Below, in pieces: positions 24,171-36,505 of a DNA stretch of 64,000 bases. Position 1 is the stretch's first letter. Each line of letters begins with the position of its first letter. Source of the stretch: Sphagnum compactum (taxonomy: Eukaryota > Bryophyta > Sphagnopsida > Sphagnales). The stretch lies in assembly GCA_965153455.1 (NCBI GenBank), contig OZ234502.1:5125267-5189266 (forward strand), given 5' to 3'. The position numbers were made by a program, and so were the translations under genes. The notes under the pieces are model-generated. The model did no database searches, was not told the DNA's origin, and was given only the letters and a program-made list of their open reading frames with translations.

Positions 24171-24484
24171 AGGAAAATTTTAAATTCACACTTTTTTGGT
24201 TAAATTCACACCCTTTCTTCGCGCGTCCGATTATATGCAGATTAAATTTGAGTGTGTCTGCCTCACCCCCCCTGTAAACAAGCACGACCAGAGACAAGTC
24301 TCACTTTGAATACGTGGAAGGACGCAAGTGTGGGGTCTGTGTTCAATCAGGGCACAACTCGAGAACTTGCCCGCAGAAGTAATTGAACTGATAAAGGAAC
24401 ATACTCTTAAAGTTTAATCTGCATAAAATCGGACGCGCTAAGGGTATGAATTTAACCAAAAAAGGTGTGAATTTAAAATTTTCC
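24171..24484 (+). mobile_element. Small MULE-type element carrying a zinc-knuckle coding fragment
   Basis: About 80 bp at the left (24172-24250) and right (24406-24484) ends are near-perfect inverted repeats. Both start GGAAAATTTTAAATTCACAC and share GCGCGTCCGATT and ATGCAGATTAAA further in. The flanks repeat AAAAATTATA (24162-24171 and 24485-24494), a 9-10 bp target duplication typical of Mutator-like elements. The ~155 bp interior encodes, on the plus strand, RKCGVCVQSGHNSRTCPQK followed by a stop (to 24382). This is a CX2CX4HX4C zinc knuckle of the kind found at the C-terminus of MULE transposases. It is most simply an internally deleted MULE keeping the transposase tail; a captured host fragment (Pack-MULE) is the alternative. 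Confidence 0.8.
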
Positions 24485-24655
24485 AAAAATTATATATATA
24501 TATATAAAAGGAAGATAGATCAAATCAGTCACAGACATAGAAACAAAAGCCTAGTTTTGGTACCGGAGGTGTAACCATGATTAACTCTAGCGTTAGCAAT
24601 AGGGTCAATAATTAGCATGGCGATACCTCCCAAAAAAACCTGGCGAAACAACACA

Positions 24656-24860
24656 ACCCAACCCAACCCAACCCAATTCCAGCACATGGACGCCACGCAT
24701 CTATTGGGCCACGTCATCTCTATCTGGTCCCTCCGCCCGAGGCGCCACGTGGGTTGGCTCACCCGGCGCTCCATTTTGGTCGCGTAACGGAAAGTAGTCC
24801 GGATTTTCACGCTCTGACACGTCGTCAGGCACGTCATCTGACACGTCACCTGGTCTTATC
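24656..24860 (+). promoter_or_regulatory. ACGT-box cluster in the TPS promoter region
   Basis: After a (CCCAA)n run (24656-24677) come GCCACGTCAT (24708-24717) and a perfect G-box CCACGTGG (24745-24752). Then three ACGT cores follow at 24819, 24831 and 24843, spaced exactly 12 bp, in a degenerate tandem repeat of ACACGTCATCTG. Reverse-complemented, these read TGACGTG-like, the site type bound by plant bZIP factors. Position, about 1 kb upstream of the start codon and before the long leader, fits a promoter; binding is inferred. Confidence 0.6.
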
Positions 24861-24899
24861 TGCAGTGGTCCCAGCGCTCTTCGTGTTTTCGCTGTTGCG

Positions 24900-25897
24900 T
24901 AGATCTTCCTGCTTGAACTGCTGCTGCTGTTGCTGCTGCTGCGACAGCTGCTCGTTCTTCATCACGCAATTCCTGCGGCAAAGAGAAGAACGAAGCTGAA
25001 GATCGAGAGCCTATCCATCACGGAATCGCTGATTTCTGAGCTCCACAAAGAGCCAGGAACATGGCGTTTTGGTAGCCTGACGGCGTCGTTTGCTGTGTTT
25101 TATGCAGTCTTGTTGTTCTTCTGTCTTTGGAGCAAAGCCGGGCGGGCAATGTCTGGAGAAGGAGGCAGAGAAAGAGAAGGAGTTGCTTGCCTTCGCGGCT
25201 TGAGATTCTCTTTGGTGGGTTTTTTTTTTCCTGTGCCTGGTATTGTGATCATTTGAGGTGGGTGTAAAAAGCTTTTGGTTGAGGAAGGACAGATGGATGC
25301 ACTCGGTGTTGTGGGTTCTTGTGCTGCTTGCTTGCTTGCTTTGTGTGTGGGTGTGGGGGGGGGGGGCGGGGAGGGTGGTGGGGTGAGGGAAGGTGTGTTT
25401 GTTGAGATCTAGGGGGGTGTTTTTTTTTGGTAGGGGTTCTGTTGGGTTTTTCTCTCTCTCGCAACTTCGCAAGGTGCTCAAGAGAAATCCGTCTTGTGGG
25501 TTTGTGTTTGTATCAGAGGAAGTAGCGGCGTTTGGGCTTCATGTTGTGGGACTTTTGGATCGGACGTGCGTTTGGGCTCGTCGGGGCGGCTGCTGCTCCT
25601 ACTGTTGCGGCTTTTTGTTGTGTGAGTTGAGGAAGCGGAAGGACGGACGGAGGAGGGGGTGAAGGGGAAATAATAAATGGTGGTTGGGATTCCATTGTTC
25701 CTCCGCGTAATTATGTGGAGTGAGAACTGCAAGCTTGATTTCGCTAGCTATGCAAGCATGGTGCAAAGCTGAGTTTCGGAGGGAGCGGAGAAAAGAAGAA
25801 GAAGAAGAAGAAGAAGAAGAAAGAGGAGGAGACGAAGAAGAGGAAGAAACAGATACAAAGAAGAGAAACGAGAGGGAAAGAACACAACAGAACAGAA
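24900..25897 (+). promoter_or_regulatory. Long 5' leader region of the TPS gene with upstream ORFs
   Basis: This CG-richer stretch precedes the start codon and probably contains the 5' UTR, perhaps with an intron that I could not place. It holds a (CTG)n run (about 24917-24950), short ATG frames at 25061-25075 (4 codons) and 25149-25256 (35 codons), and a G-rich block at 25344-25386 with 12 or more consecutive G. A frame from ATG 25750 runs through the (GAA)n tract at 25794-25820 and ends at 25917, overlapping the main start by 20 bases. Another 4-codon frame starts at 25758. If these lie in the mature mRNA they would depress translation of the main ORF. Confidence 0.5.
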
Positions 25898-28800
25898 ATG
25901 GCTTCGAGGTCGTATAGCAACTTGCTAGATCTAACGGGGGAGACCACGCTCTCGGCGGAGACGAGGATGGGTGGGATGACGACAAGGAGTGTGAGGGCGG
26001 GGGGGATGACAAGAGTGGCGACATCGCCGCCCGGCATATGCAGTGAGAGTCGTGACGACGACAACAGGTCGTCCACACAGCAGGAGGGAAGTGTGAGTAC
26101 AGACGCGTCGGTGCTCTCTGAGGAGAATCGGATGCTCATCGCGGCGCACATGCTGCCGCTCCACACCAAGCCTGGACCGGATGGCAATAGCTGGAGCTTC
26201 GAGTGGGATAAGGCTTCCCCTCTATGGCAGCTCAAGGATGGGTTACCGGAGGAGATGGAGGTGATCTACATCGGTTGCCTCAAGGTGGAAGTGGACGAGA
26301 GTGAGCAAGATGAGGTAGCTGCAACTCTTCTAGAGAATTTCGGTTGTGTTGCTGCTTTCCTCCCCAAAGACCTTAGAACCAGGTTCTATCATGGGTTTTG
26401 CAAGCAGATGCTGTGGCCGCTCTTCCACTACTTGCTTCCCCTAAGTCCTAACCATGGTGGCCGCTTCAACCGCCTGGACTGGCAAGCTTATGTCTCTGTC
26501 AACAAGATCTTTGCTGACAAAGTGATGGAGGTGATTAGCCCGGATGATGATTATGTCTGGGTGCATGATTACCATCTGATGGTGCTCCCCACTTTCCTAC
26601 GCAAGCGGTTCAACAAGGTGAAGCTTGGGTTCTTTCTCCATAGCCCATTCCCTTCCTCAGAGATTTACAGAACCCTACCAGTGCGGGACGAGATCTTACG
26701 GGCACTGCTGAATGCAGATTTGATTGGTTTTCACACCTTTGACTATGCCCGACACTTCCTGTCTTGTTGCAGCCGCATGCTAGGGTTAGAGTATGAGTCC
26801 AAGAGGGGCTACATTGGCCTGGAATACTATGGCCGTATCGTTGGGATCAAGATCATGCCTGTTGGGATTCACATGGGCCAGTTTGCTGCCAGTTTGAAGC
26901 TCCCTGACACAAGGTGGCGTATCAGGGAGCTCCAGGAGGAGTTCAAGGGGAAGACGGTTCTGCTTGGGGTGGATGACATGGACATTTTCAAGGGCATTGG
27001 GCTCAAGTTCCTGGCTCTTGAGGAGATGCTTCGGCAACATCCTGAGTGGAAGGAGAAGGTGGTGGTGGTTCAAATAGCAAATCCTGCAAGGGGGAAAGGC
27101 AAGGATGTTGAGGAGGCCCAAAATGAGGCTCGTACGCTTGCTCAGAGAATCAACGAGGAGTTTGGCAATGAGAAATATAAGCCAGTTGTGTTGCTGGAGA
27201 GATATGTACCTCCATATGAGAGGATTGCCTTCTACACTGTAGCTGAGTGTTGTGTGGTGACTGCAGTACGTGATGGGATGAATCTTATGCCCTATGAGTA
27301 CATTGCATGTCGGGAGGGTGGTTCTTATCTGGATGTCGTGGCAGGAAAGATCCCTGAAGCCCAGGCGGTGAAGAAGAGTATGTTAATTGTGTCTGAGTTC
27401 ATTGGGTGCTCTCCATCTCTCAGTGGAGCAATACGAGTGAACCCGTGGAACATAGAAATGGTGGCAGAAGCCATGTATAATGCCATCACCATGAAAGAGA
27501 TGGAGCAGCAACTACGCCATGAAAAGCACTACAAATACATAAGCACACATGATGTTGCCTATTGGGCCAGAAGCTTCATGCTTGATCTTGAGAGGACTTG
27601 CCGTGACCACACAAGGCGGCGGTGTTATGGGATTGGTTTTGGGCTCAGTTTCCGTGTGGTAGCCTTGGATCCAAGCTTCAAGAAGCTTCGAAATGAGCTT
27701 ATAGTGGCAGCATACAAGAAAAGCAGCAGCCGAGCGATTCTCTTGGATTACGATGGCACCATGATGCCTACATCACACAAAGAGAGTCCCAGCCCAGAGG
27801 TCCTGTCACTCCTTAACACTCTTTGTAATGATCCAAAGAATGTGGTGTTCATCGTGAGTGGGCGCCCTCGCAGCAAACTCTCTGAGTGGTTCTCGCCCTG
27901 TAAGAAGCTTGGCCTTGCAGCAGAGCATGGCTTTTTTTACAGGTAATCCATGAGTATTACATGGTATACATGACTTCCCTTGTGCAGAAGCTAGGTTGTC
28001 ATTAGGCACATCCAGAGGAGACTCTCTTCTTGTATAGCTGCAAGGGTCCGATCAGTTTTGGGGCTATTTTGGTTGTAAATGTTGAAAGTGGACGTGTTGA
28101 GTGACATGTGTCCTGGCATATGCAGATGGCAAAGAGACTTGGATTGGGCTACTTGCAGGTGGCAGAGTGTTTCAGAATGGGATAGACACAGTGCCACAGA
28201 GCGGGACATGCCAGTCATGAGTTTTGAGTGGAAGTTGGTGGCTGAGCCTGTAATGCAGCTGTACACAGAAAGCACTGATGGCTCATATATTGAGTACAAG
28301 GAGAGTGCACTGGTGTGGCACCATCGGTTTGCTGACCCAGATTTTGGCTCATGGCAGGCCAAAGAGATGCAAAACCACCTTGAGAGTGTGCTGGCAAATG
28401 AGCCTGTCACTGTGAAGAGTGGTGCACAAATTGTAGAAGTCACACCACAGGTATGAATGATGATGATGCCATGTGTGCTGGGGCGTTGCCTTGACAAGTG
28501 TATGATTGGCTGTGGATGTGGTCAATTCACATCAGCCCTAATTTGCAAACATGTCCATCAAGTTTGTGTGCCATGTCTGTACAGCCACCAATGAAAAGCT
28601 TTGGTCATTTAATCATGGACAATCTAATGTGATACTGGTCAAATGAGCTGTCGATGGATTTTGCATCAAACTTATGAAGCTTATTTGCATGCATTGATAG
28701 GGAGTGAGCAAGGGAGTGGTGGTGGAGAAGCTACTACTCATGATGGAGAGAGAGCATGGCACATTGCCAGATCTGGTCTTATGTGTTGGAGATGATCGGT

Positions 28801-29021
28801 CAGATGAAGACATGTTTGAGAGCATTGAGGCCCTTATGAATGATGCCCCCAGTGCCGAAGTATTTGCATGTACAGTTGGTCAAAAACCAAGCAAGGCCAA
28901 GTACTACTTGGATGACACGGTCGAGGTCATCAAGATGTTGCAAGGCTTGGCATCAGCCTCTGATCCATCAACTGCCCCGTCTCTGCCTCACTTCACAGAC
29001 ATAGCATCACTCCATATTTAG
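25898..29021 (+). CDS. Class II trehalose-6-phosphate synthase/phosphatase-like protein (TPS8-11-like)
   Basis: Coding exons 25898-27942, 28126-28450 and 28701-29021 give 896 residues; both introns are GT-AG. The start is the first ATG of the frame, in good context. Residues 1-12 carry the class II leader SRSYSNLLDL. A GT20 synthase-like domain spans about 80-575 and a HAD/TPP domain about 612-880. In the GT20 part, HDYHL (D224), LHSPFPS (H248), K365, D459 and E467 are kept. The arginine of the N-terminal NRLP motif is methionine (AHMLP, M85), and the arginine of GVDRLD is aspartate (GVDDMD, D360). The phosphatase motifs are intact: DYDGT (617-621), SGR (654-656), a lysine at 794 and GDDRSDED (820-827). 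Arabidopsis class II proteins share this pattern and are thought to act in sugar and SnRK1 signalling rather than as synthases. A roughly 12-residue insertion after the exon 1/2 junction (about 695-715) is unusual. Role by family; catalysis not inferred. Confidence 0.93.
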
Positions 29022-30400
29022 GTAACATCTTCCTTCTTTTTCAGTAGCTCGCATTCATTTTGTCTGCAAAATCTTACCCCCAAAAAAACCTTTCAGGGTT
29101 ATACAAGAGTTCCATCTACACTAAAGCTTTCTAGGAAGTGCAGGATGTTAAATGGCCACCCCAGCTGATAGTAATTTGCTGGTTACTGCTGCAGGTGTGT
29201 TTTAGGAGCTCAGACAGCAGAGTAGGATTAGCTTAATTTGACAAAGACACAGTTATGTGTGACTACAGACACAGACCTGATCCAGTTTCACCAATCTGTT
29301 CCAGGTACTGGGTTGCACAGTTTCCGATTTTTCATGATGCAATGATTCTGTACGGACCCCTGCTTGCCCTCTCCTGAAGGCCAAGCTGCTGAGTAGTTCC
29401 TGCATGGCATTTTCTGTGTGACCGGAGGATTGGAGTACTGTAAGGTAGTGTGACCTTGGTACGGAGAAAGCTGTAGAGTGTGCAGGAAGAGCGCCTGCTC
29501 CAGTCTTTACCACAAGGAAAGACTCTGATGGGTGCAAGCAAGTTGGTAAGGCAGAGACACTTGTTCGATTTGGTGTGTGCTACGACACCAGTGTGGGAAC
29601 CCCCCATATTACACGATTCTTTGCACAGACTTACAACAACAAAAAAAAGGGTAGTCAGTTTTAGTGTCCACACATATACTGCTCATAAAAGTGTGCCCTT
29701 TAAGAGGGGTAGAGAGCATGATGGCGGGGAAAGAATTGCTCAACCCACCTTCTGTTACATTCAATCTCCCATGCAACACAAGAAAGAGTGCATAATATAG
29801 TCTCTGCTGTGATGTGAGTTTGTGTTTCTGAGCTTCTTCTCTTTGTGGCAAAGCAAGCAAGCAGCAACTGCTTGCTGCTGCATTGCTTGTTTTGTGCAGA
29901 GCTTCTGGGTTTTAGACAAAAAAGACCCCATGTAAAGTGAAAAAAGTATGAAGTCCTCCATGTGTACATTCAAACTGTCTTCTACTCCACTGTCTCAGGT
30001 TGGGGGGGGGAGATGGAACTGGGAACTTTTTCTTCTTAGTTTTTAGCGGTGTGGGATTCACTTTTGTGAGCTTTTTCACTGAACTTTTCTGAAGCCTACA
30101 TTTGGGCATATGTACATTGTATTGTGGTGAGTAGGTGGAAAATGATCATCACTTTTTGCATCCTGTGAAGCTTTTGTTTTTCGTTGTTCTCTCACACATG
30201 AGCTGCAAATGCGCGCTTGATTCAAAGTGTTGAGTAAAATTCAGATTCCCAAAAACTATTTTAGAAATCTTAGCATTTCCCTGCACACTTTGTGAAATTG
30301 ATAGAAGGAAAAGCTGAGATTGTGCAGCAGCAAGAATTACATTAATTACCATTGATCAACAATTTTGGAAAACCGAAGTTGTCTCAAGATTGTTAAGACC
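29022..30400 (+). other. 3' flank of the TPS gene
   Basis: The composition stays genic (less AT-rich than the desert) to about 30350, which suggests a long 3' UTR or downstream non-coding exon. Open frames on both strands here are short and show no family resemblance. A G10 run occurs at about 30002-30011. No poly(A) site could be fixed. Confidence 0.4.
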
Positions 30401-31471
30401 CTTGATCTACATTGACACTAACTAGCAAATTTTGAATCTCACATGGATCTCACATCTCATTGGTGTGCAATTTTTGTTGGTGTGCAATTTTTCTAGTACA
30501 ATAAAAAAAAATTGCACGTTGTTGATTGTCAAGCAATATGCTGCACAACACACACTTGTTTATATGAGAGTGTAAGAATATCAAAAACAAGGGTTATAGA
30601 TTTAAAACTGTCAACCAAGTGGCCGTGAAGAAACACCGACCAAGGCCAAAAACCAAAATAGAACACAAAATGTCTAAATAGATTATAATAAGTATGAAAA
30701 TTTCAATGTGAATGGATGGTGGTGACCACGGGGTTTTTTTTTAATAAATAATCTATAAATTAATAATTTTAATTTTAATTTAATTTTTTAATAATAAATT
30801 TGGTGAGGTAGGTGGTATGGCAATCATCCACAAGAGGATTTAGCCAAATTTGGCTAAGGGGTCAGAAAGGAAGCAGAAAATTTTGAGAGTGCAGCTATAT
30901 ATTCTGACAACATGTTTTGAACATACCCTAGTACTTTGGCCAATTCAACACTAATTAATATTATTTTCAAAAATGTTAGAAATTTTTCAAAAATTATTTC
31001 TTCCAAATCAAAAAATAATATTATGAAGGATAATAGTGAATATTTGGTTTCATTTCCAACCCATTTGTTGAAATGAAAATTTCAAAATTAATTAGTTATT
31101 CGATGGACATGTGTTGAAATGGCCAAGGGAGATTCATTGCAACAACAATGCCTTGGTGGTCTCCATCACCCATTTGACACAACATGGCTTGTCATAACAC
31201 ACCAAGGCATGGGCCTCACTGGGACCATTCATTCCATAACAAGTCACCTTAATTCAATCCTCGCCAAAGGGGCATTGTGACAAGCAAAAGCCCTTTTTTT
31301 AAAAAATTGTCAAAAAAATTGACAGCACCATCATGTGAAGTGTGATCACTCATCATATCCTCCAAATCAGATGCTGACTGCAGTCCACCTCAATTTTAGG
31401 GAATGGCTTCATGATGAGGTTGAAGCCTGCAACAACCTCTCAAGGGGGGGTCTGTGGGGGCTCACACTAAA

Positions 31472-31681
31472 GAGCCAATGATCTTAAGGATTGTATCAGC
31501 AAAGGTTGCAATTATATTTGGGCGAAGGGAGGACTCGATATGAGCCAATGATCTTAAGGATTGTATCAGCAAAGGTTGCAATTATATTTGGGCGAAGGGA
31601 GGACTCGTTATGAGCCAATGATCTTAAGGATTGTATCAGCAAAGGTTGCAATTATATTTGGGCGAAGGGAGGACTCGTCAC
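31472..31681. repeat. 3 x 70 bp near-perfect tandem repeat
   Basis: Three consecutive units begin GAGCCAATGATCTTAAGGAT at 31472, 31542 and 31612, each exactly 70 bp. They differ at only a base or two near the unit junctions (GACTCGATA, GACTCGTTA, GACTCGTCA). The near-identity indicates recent expansion. The unit has no dyad symmetry suggestive of a CRISPR repeat and no spacers. Confidence 0.9.
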
Positions 31682-34600
31682 GGTTATGGTTGATTTACTC
31701 GTCTGATGCATGAATAAATTATTTATTTAAGACATTTTCGAACTCATAATAACCTTCCCTGATTTATTTTTTGTAGTGTATTTAGACGACCATTGTCAGG
31801 TGGAAAAACTCAGCCAGGATCTTCTGAAATGGAAGCTCCCACCCTTTTTCTAGGGATGATCACTATTTTTTTTTTTCTACATCTTCCTATTGATGATTGC
31901 CACTTTGGTTATAAACCAAAAAAAAAAAAAAAAACATTGGCCCCCTATAACCCAAAAAATAGTTAAATAATGCACGTGAAATATGAATGATCCAAAGTTT
32001 TGTGCAAGTTTGTTTTTCAAATATCACCTGTTCATTATAATTATTCATAAAGTCAACTAATTTAGGATGGAAACCCCCATTTGATGAAACTGTAACTTGA
32101 GATTAATAAACGAGGATTAAAAAATATGCATAATTTTAGTATTCGTTTATGTGCTTTGATGATAAGCTATTCATTAAATGTTTCAAATTTTATGCAAATT
32201 TTATGCAATAAATACATAATTTCCTTATTTAAAACTTTGTTTCAATAAAATTTGTTGACTTTGTAGATACACAACCTTTGAGGATAAAACAAAGGCCCAA
32301 AGGTAGAATTATTTTGTGGACAGCTTTATTGTACCAAACATGTCAATGTTTAAATCAACTAATGAAATTTGATTTTTGAAATTCAGCAATGTATCACTAG
32401 ATTTGTCAAAAGGTATTAGGGGTAAAAAACATGTTGATTTTTGATATTATAATGAAATGCAAACCCAAGGCACATTATCTAGCTTTCACAAAAAAGAAAA
32501 AAAATGTGTCAATTTCAAAATGAAATTAGGACCTACTTACAAGTTTGAGTTCAAAATGAAATCAATCTACATAAATCAAGAAAAATGACAATTAATGCAA
32601 ATTGTCAAAGCCAAAAAAATGCATGGGCAAACCATGAGGACCTCACATTCACAAAACACATCACAACCCACACTTGAAAATAGTCAACATTCTTTTCCTT
32701 ATAATATACTTTGTAATTTGTGGTAAGGACTATATTGAAATGACAATAAAATTTGAGACTTCAAAATGGGAGCTTTGAAAATTTTTGATTTTGTCAAATT
32801 ATGAATTCAAAAACTTTGTGAACTCATAACTTTCATATAAAAAATTTCAATCGAGGAGATCAAACGAATTTTTTTTAGCCCCCTAAAAAAAAACCTTATT
32901 ACATGTTTCATTTAACGATCATTTGACCTTTTCATAAGTTGAATTGTTGAAAATCAAATTATCAATTTGATTCTCAACCTTCTTTTTGGTCATAACTTGT
33001 GTTTCAAATGAATAATTCAAGCTCATTCTAAATATTTATTTTTCAAGACCTTTTTCAACATTTTAAATAAACCTTAGTTTTGACAAGATTTGTTTTTTCA
33101 AACCTTGTTTCAAAAATTTAAAACACTCGTGAGATTTCAACTCCCAAAATGAAAATCCATTTAAAAGTGTTGAAACTCATTTTCTTGCATTCTCCCACAC
33201 TTGTGAAAATGTGCTTGAACCCTATAACACTCTTTTGACCCATTTCCCTTGTCATGCCTTACCTTTAGTCACAAACTTCAAGTTAAGACCACAACACTCA
33301 TGATGAGAAAGTTTGAAAATATTGATGTGGATAACATTCATATAAATTGGGACATTGACTAAAATTATTTCAAAAGTCACATACAAAAAACATGCAACAA
33401 TTTAAACACCAATTCACTATATCTAGTTTTTAAAACAATTCAAGACACCAATTTGAACAGTTTCATTCACCTCAATTTTTTTGACACATACGCATAAGCC
33501 CTTGAGGTTATTATTACAACATTTAATGTTGATTTGTTGAAAGGAACTCATAAACAAAAATTATGCTCCCATCCTAACAATTTGATTGGTCATGTAGATT
33601 ACTTTCACACATCAACAAAAACATTTTCCATTAATTTAGATCTTGTTAAACAATATAATCATGTTGATAAAGTATTCCAAATTGAGGCTATTGGGGTCCA
33701 ATTTCACTAAAATTAGGGACAAAATGAGAAGTCAAGATGAAACCAATATACATATGAATATAATAGGGGCCAAATTTGGTTTCTCACCTAAACTGGTCTT
33801 CAAAAAATATTTCACCCCTAGTTTTGGATTCACCTTTTGTGTGTTTTGATTATTGTTCAAATTCTTTGTTAAATCAAACCTTGTCAAAATAACATCATGC
33901 AAATATTATGAATGGATACCCAATTTCATGACAAGATGCTTCACTTCATTCACTTCAAGCATGCACTCAAAATGGAAGGTGAAACATGGATTAAAAGGTC
34001 AAAGCCCAAAAATAAAATGATTTTATGGATAATTTTAGTAATCATGGGTAAAACTCACATGTTTTGATATTATGATTAAATATTTGTAACCCATGTGTAG
34101 AAGGTACATGGGTTAATCAAAGGTTTTTTCAAAACAACTTTTGACATTTTTTGAACAAAAATTTGGGAAATTTTGGGTTCATCTAATGTAAAATCAACTA
34201 TTTTTGTTATTTCCAAGGGAAAATTTTCCAATTTTTATATCAAATTTTTAAATAAAAAAAGGTTAATAAATTTTATTTTTTGAGTTTGAATAACTTTTGA
34301 ACTCAAGTTTATCTTTTCATTTCTAAGACCTTAAACTAAAATTTTATTGGAACAAACTTTTTCATCTTGTTCTTAAGGTTCATTTTTTCTTTTGTTGAAC
34401 CTAATAGAAATTATTTTTAAAAAATTATAATGTGGTATGTTACAATGATACTTCACATTCAAATTCATTGAGTCAAAACAATTTATGTGTATTTTTTACA
34501 TTAATATGATAACCTTGTATGTGTATACATATAAGACTAAAAATACTCAAATCATTGATTCTTAAAGCCTCTTTTAAGCATGAAGCATATGTTTGAAGGA

Positions 34601-36164
34601 CTGATATGAAATTTCATTTTATATCTTGAACTCCACACTCACCAATGGCTTGGCATACCAAAGTCATTCGTGAGGAAGTTTTGAGTTTTTTCCATAGTCT
34701 ACTAAAAGGCACTTGTGAAGTAGAATGTTCAACCCAAAACTATTGCCACCACTAACTACATGGAAAGCCAAAAATCCTTGCAAGTTTGTGTAATTGTCAA
34801 ATGGTTTCTACATTCAAGCACAAGTCTACGATCTCCTTGCCCACTACACATTGTTAAGAACTCTTGATGCTTGATATGAAAATGTGCATATGTAGGCTTT
34901 TTAATCCTTTGTAAACCCCCCATGGTTATTTGGTTCGGTTTTATGACCCTTACTCAACAATTGGTATGTATGATTAATTTTAGTAATGACATGCATGATT
35001 ATGAAAACCAAAAAAATTACACATTGGTGCCAACAAATGCATATGCTAAATATCAATATAATGGCCCCATGTGAAATTGTTCATGACATCTATTTTGCCA
35101 AAGATGAGATATTCATGGTGGCATACTTGTCAATACAATATGGCGCATACCTCATCAACCATAGTTGGCTCTAAATCAACAAACACAATTCATGGGACAT
35201 ATTTCCTTGACCATGTTTCATTAAACAACATGTTAAATGCATCATTTCCACCTCCCAATGTACTCTTGTTGCACATTTACTAGCCCATAAAGGATCAAAA
35301 TGAGCCAATCCACCTCCACATAACTAGAGCTTCCCATACATTGACAACAAATGGAAGGCATTGTTGATTGGAACTTTATTTCATCACCATCTTGCATGTG
35401 AAGCAAGATCATCTAACCTTCAAATATACTAATGACTTGTAGAAAATATTCCTAGGCCAACAATAGTTAGTAATGGCTCCTCTTTTACGCACTATCTCAT
35501 TGTACATATTGGATTACAACCATGACCAAAACAACTTCAACACCTTAAGGACTTGAAAGCTTTTAGATTTACAATTTTATAATATAATTTCACTAATAAC
35601 AATTTGCTTCACTAAAATATTTTGCATCTAACACACTATGTCCATGAACATTTTGTGTAATGCAATCATGACAAAGGTTAGGAGGTCCAAGGGAAGTTTA
35701 TTTCATATTCTTCCAAATGATGTGCTAAAAATGGAATGTAATTTATTGAAATAAATTTTATAATTTACCTAAATGTAAACTTGTTGCTTAAAAATGGATT
35801 ATGAAAATATACATATAATATATTTTCAATCTATATAAAATGATGTTGGTTTGTTTGTCTACGTCATCCAAACCTACCACTTTGAAGCCTAACCACTTCA
35901 TTTTCCCCCCTACCCACTTACATGGATATGAAAAGGAAAATTAACACATGTATTTTCATTTTATGTTAGAAATCTCATAAATTTGTGTTGTTTGCCTTCA
36001 TCTAAGTGGAAAGACATGAAGTCAATATGTGAAAATATGAACCCAAATTAAGTCCTTGGGTAGAATTTCAAAAGAACGATTTCATGTGAAATCCAAAACA
36101 CAATAGAAAGTAAGATACAAGATGCAGACAAAAAGTAAATCAAATAGTTTAAAAGAGAAATAAA

Positions 36165-36505
36165 AATAAATCATTATCCTCCAAAAAGAATGTTAATGTG
36201 ATGGGTGAGGATGATAATGAGTAAGACATGAAGATGAATGACAAAGATTTCAAAAAAATCAATTTTGAAAGAGAATCAAGGAAAAATGAAAATCCATCAC
36301 TATTCCCAAATAGAATAGACGAGATATGAACACAAATCATAAAAAATTGCGAAGCCCGTTGCAAAAAGAATGTGAATGTGATGAGGGATGGGGAAGATAT
36401 TAACATGATTATGCACAAAGATTTCAAAGCCAATTGCAAAGAGAATTATAGGGAAATAAAAAAAATGCATTGTAATCCTCCAAAAAGAATGTCAATGTGG
36501 TGTTG
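36165..36505. repeat. Diverged short repeats
   Basis: The string CAAAAAGAATGT followed by AATGTG recurs near 36183, 36363 and 36482. A companion block, CAAAGATTTCAAA...AGAGAAT, occurs twice (about 36241 and 36417). The units are 120-180 bp and degraded. No coding content. Confidence 0.5.

Noticed and set aside
25599-26235. Long minus-strand frames (up to 163 codons) over the TPS leader and first exon
   Set aside because: They are serine- or cysteine/phenylalanine-rich reflections of the GAA tract and of the real TPS frame, with no family resemblance or promoter context.
31472-31681. Possible CRISPR-like array
   Set aside because: Units are directly adjacent with no spacers, and the window is eukaryotic.
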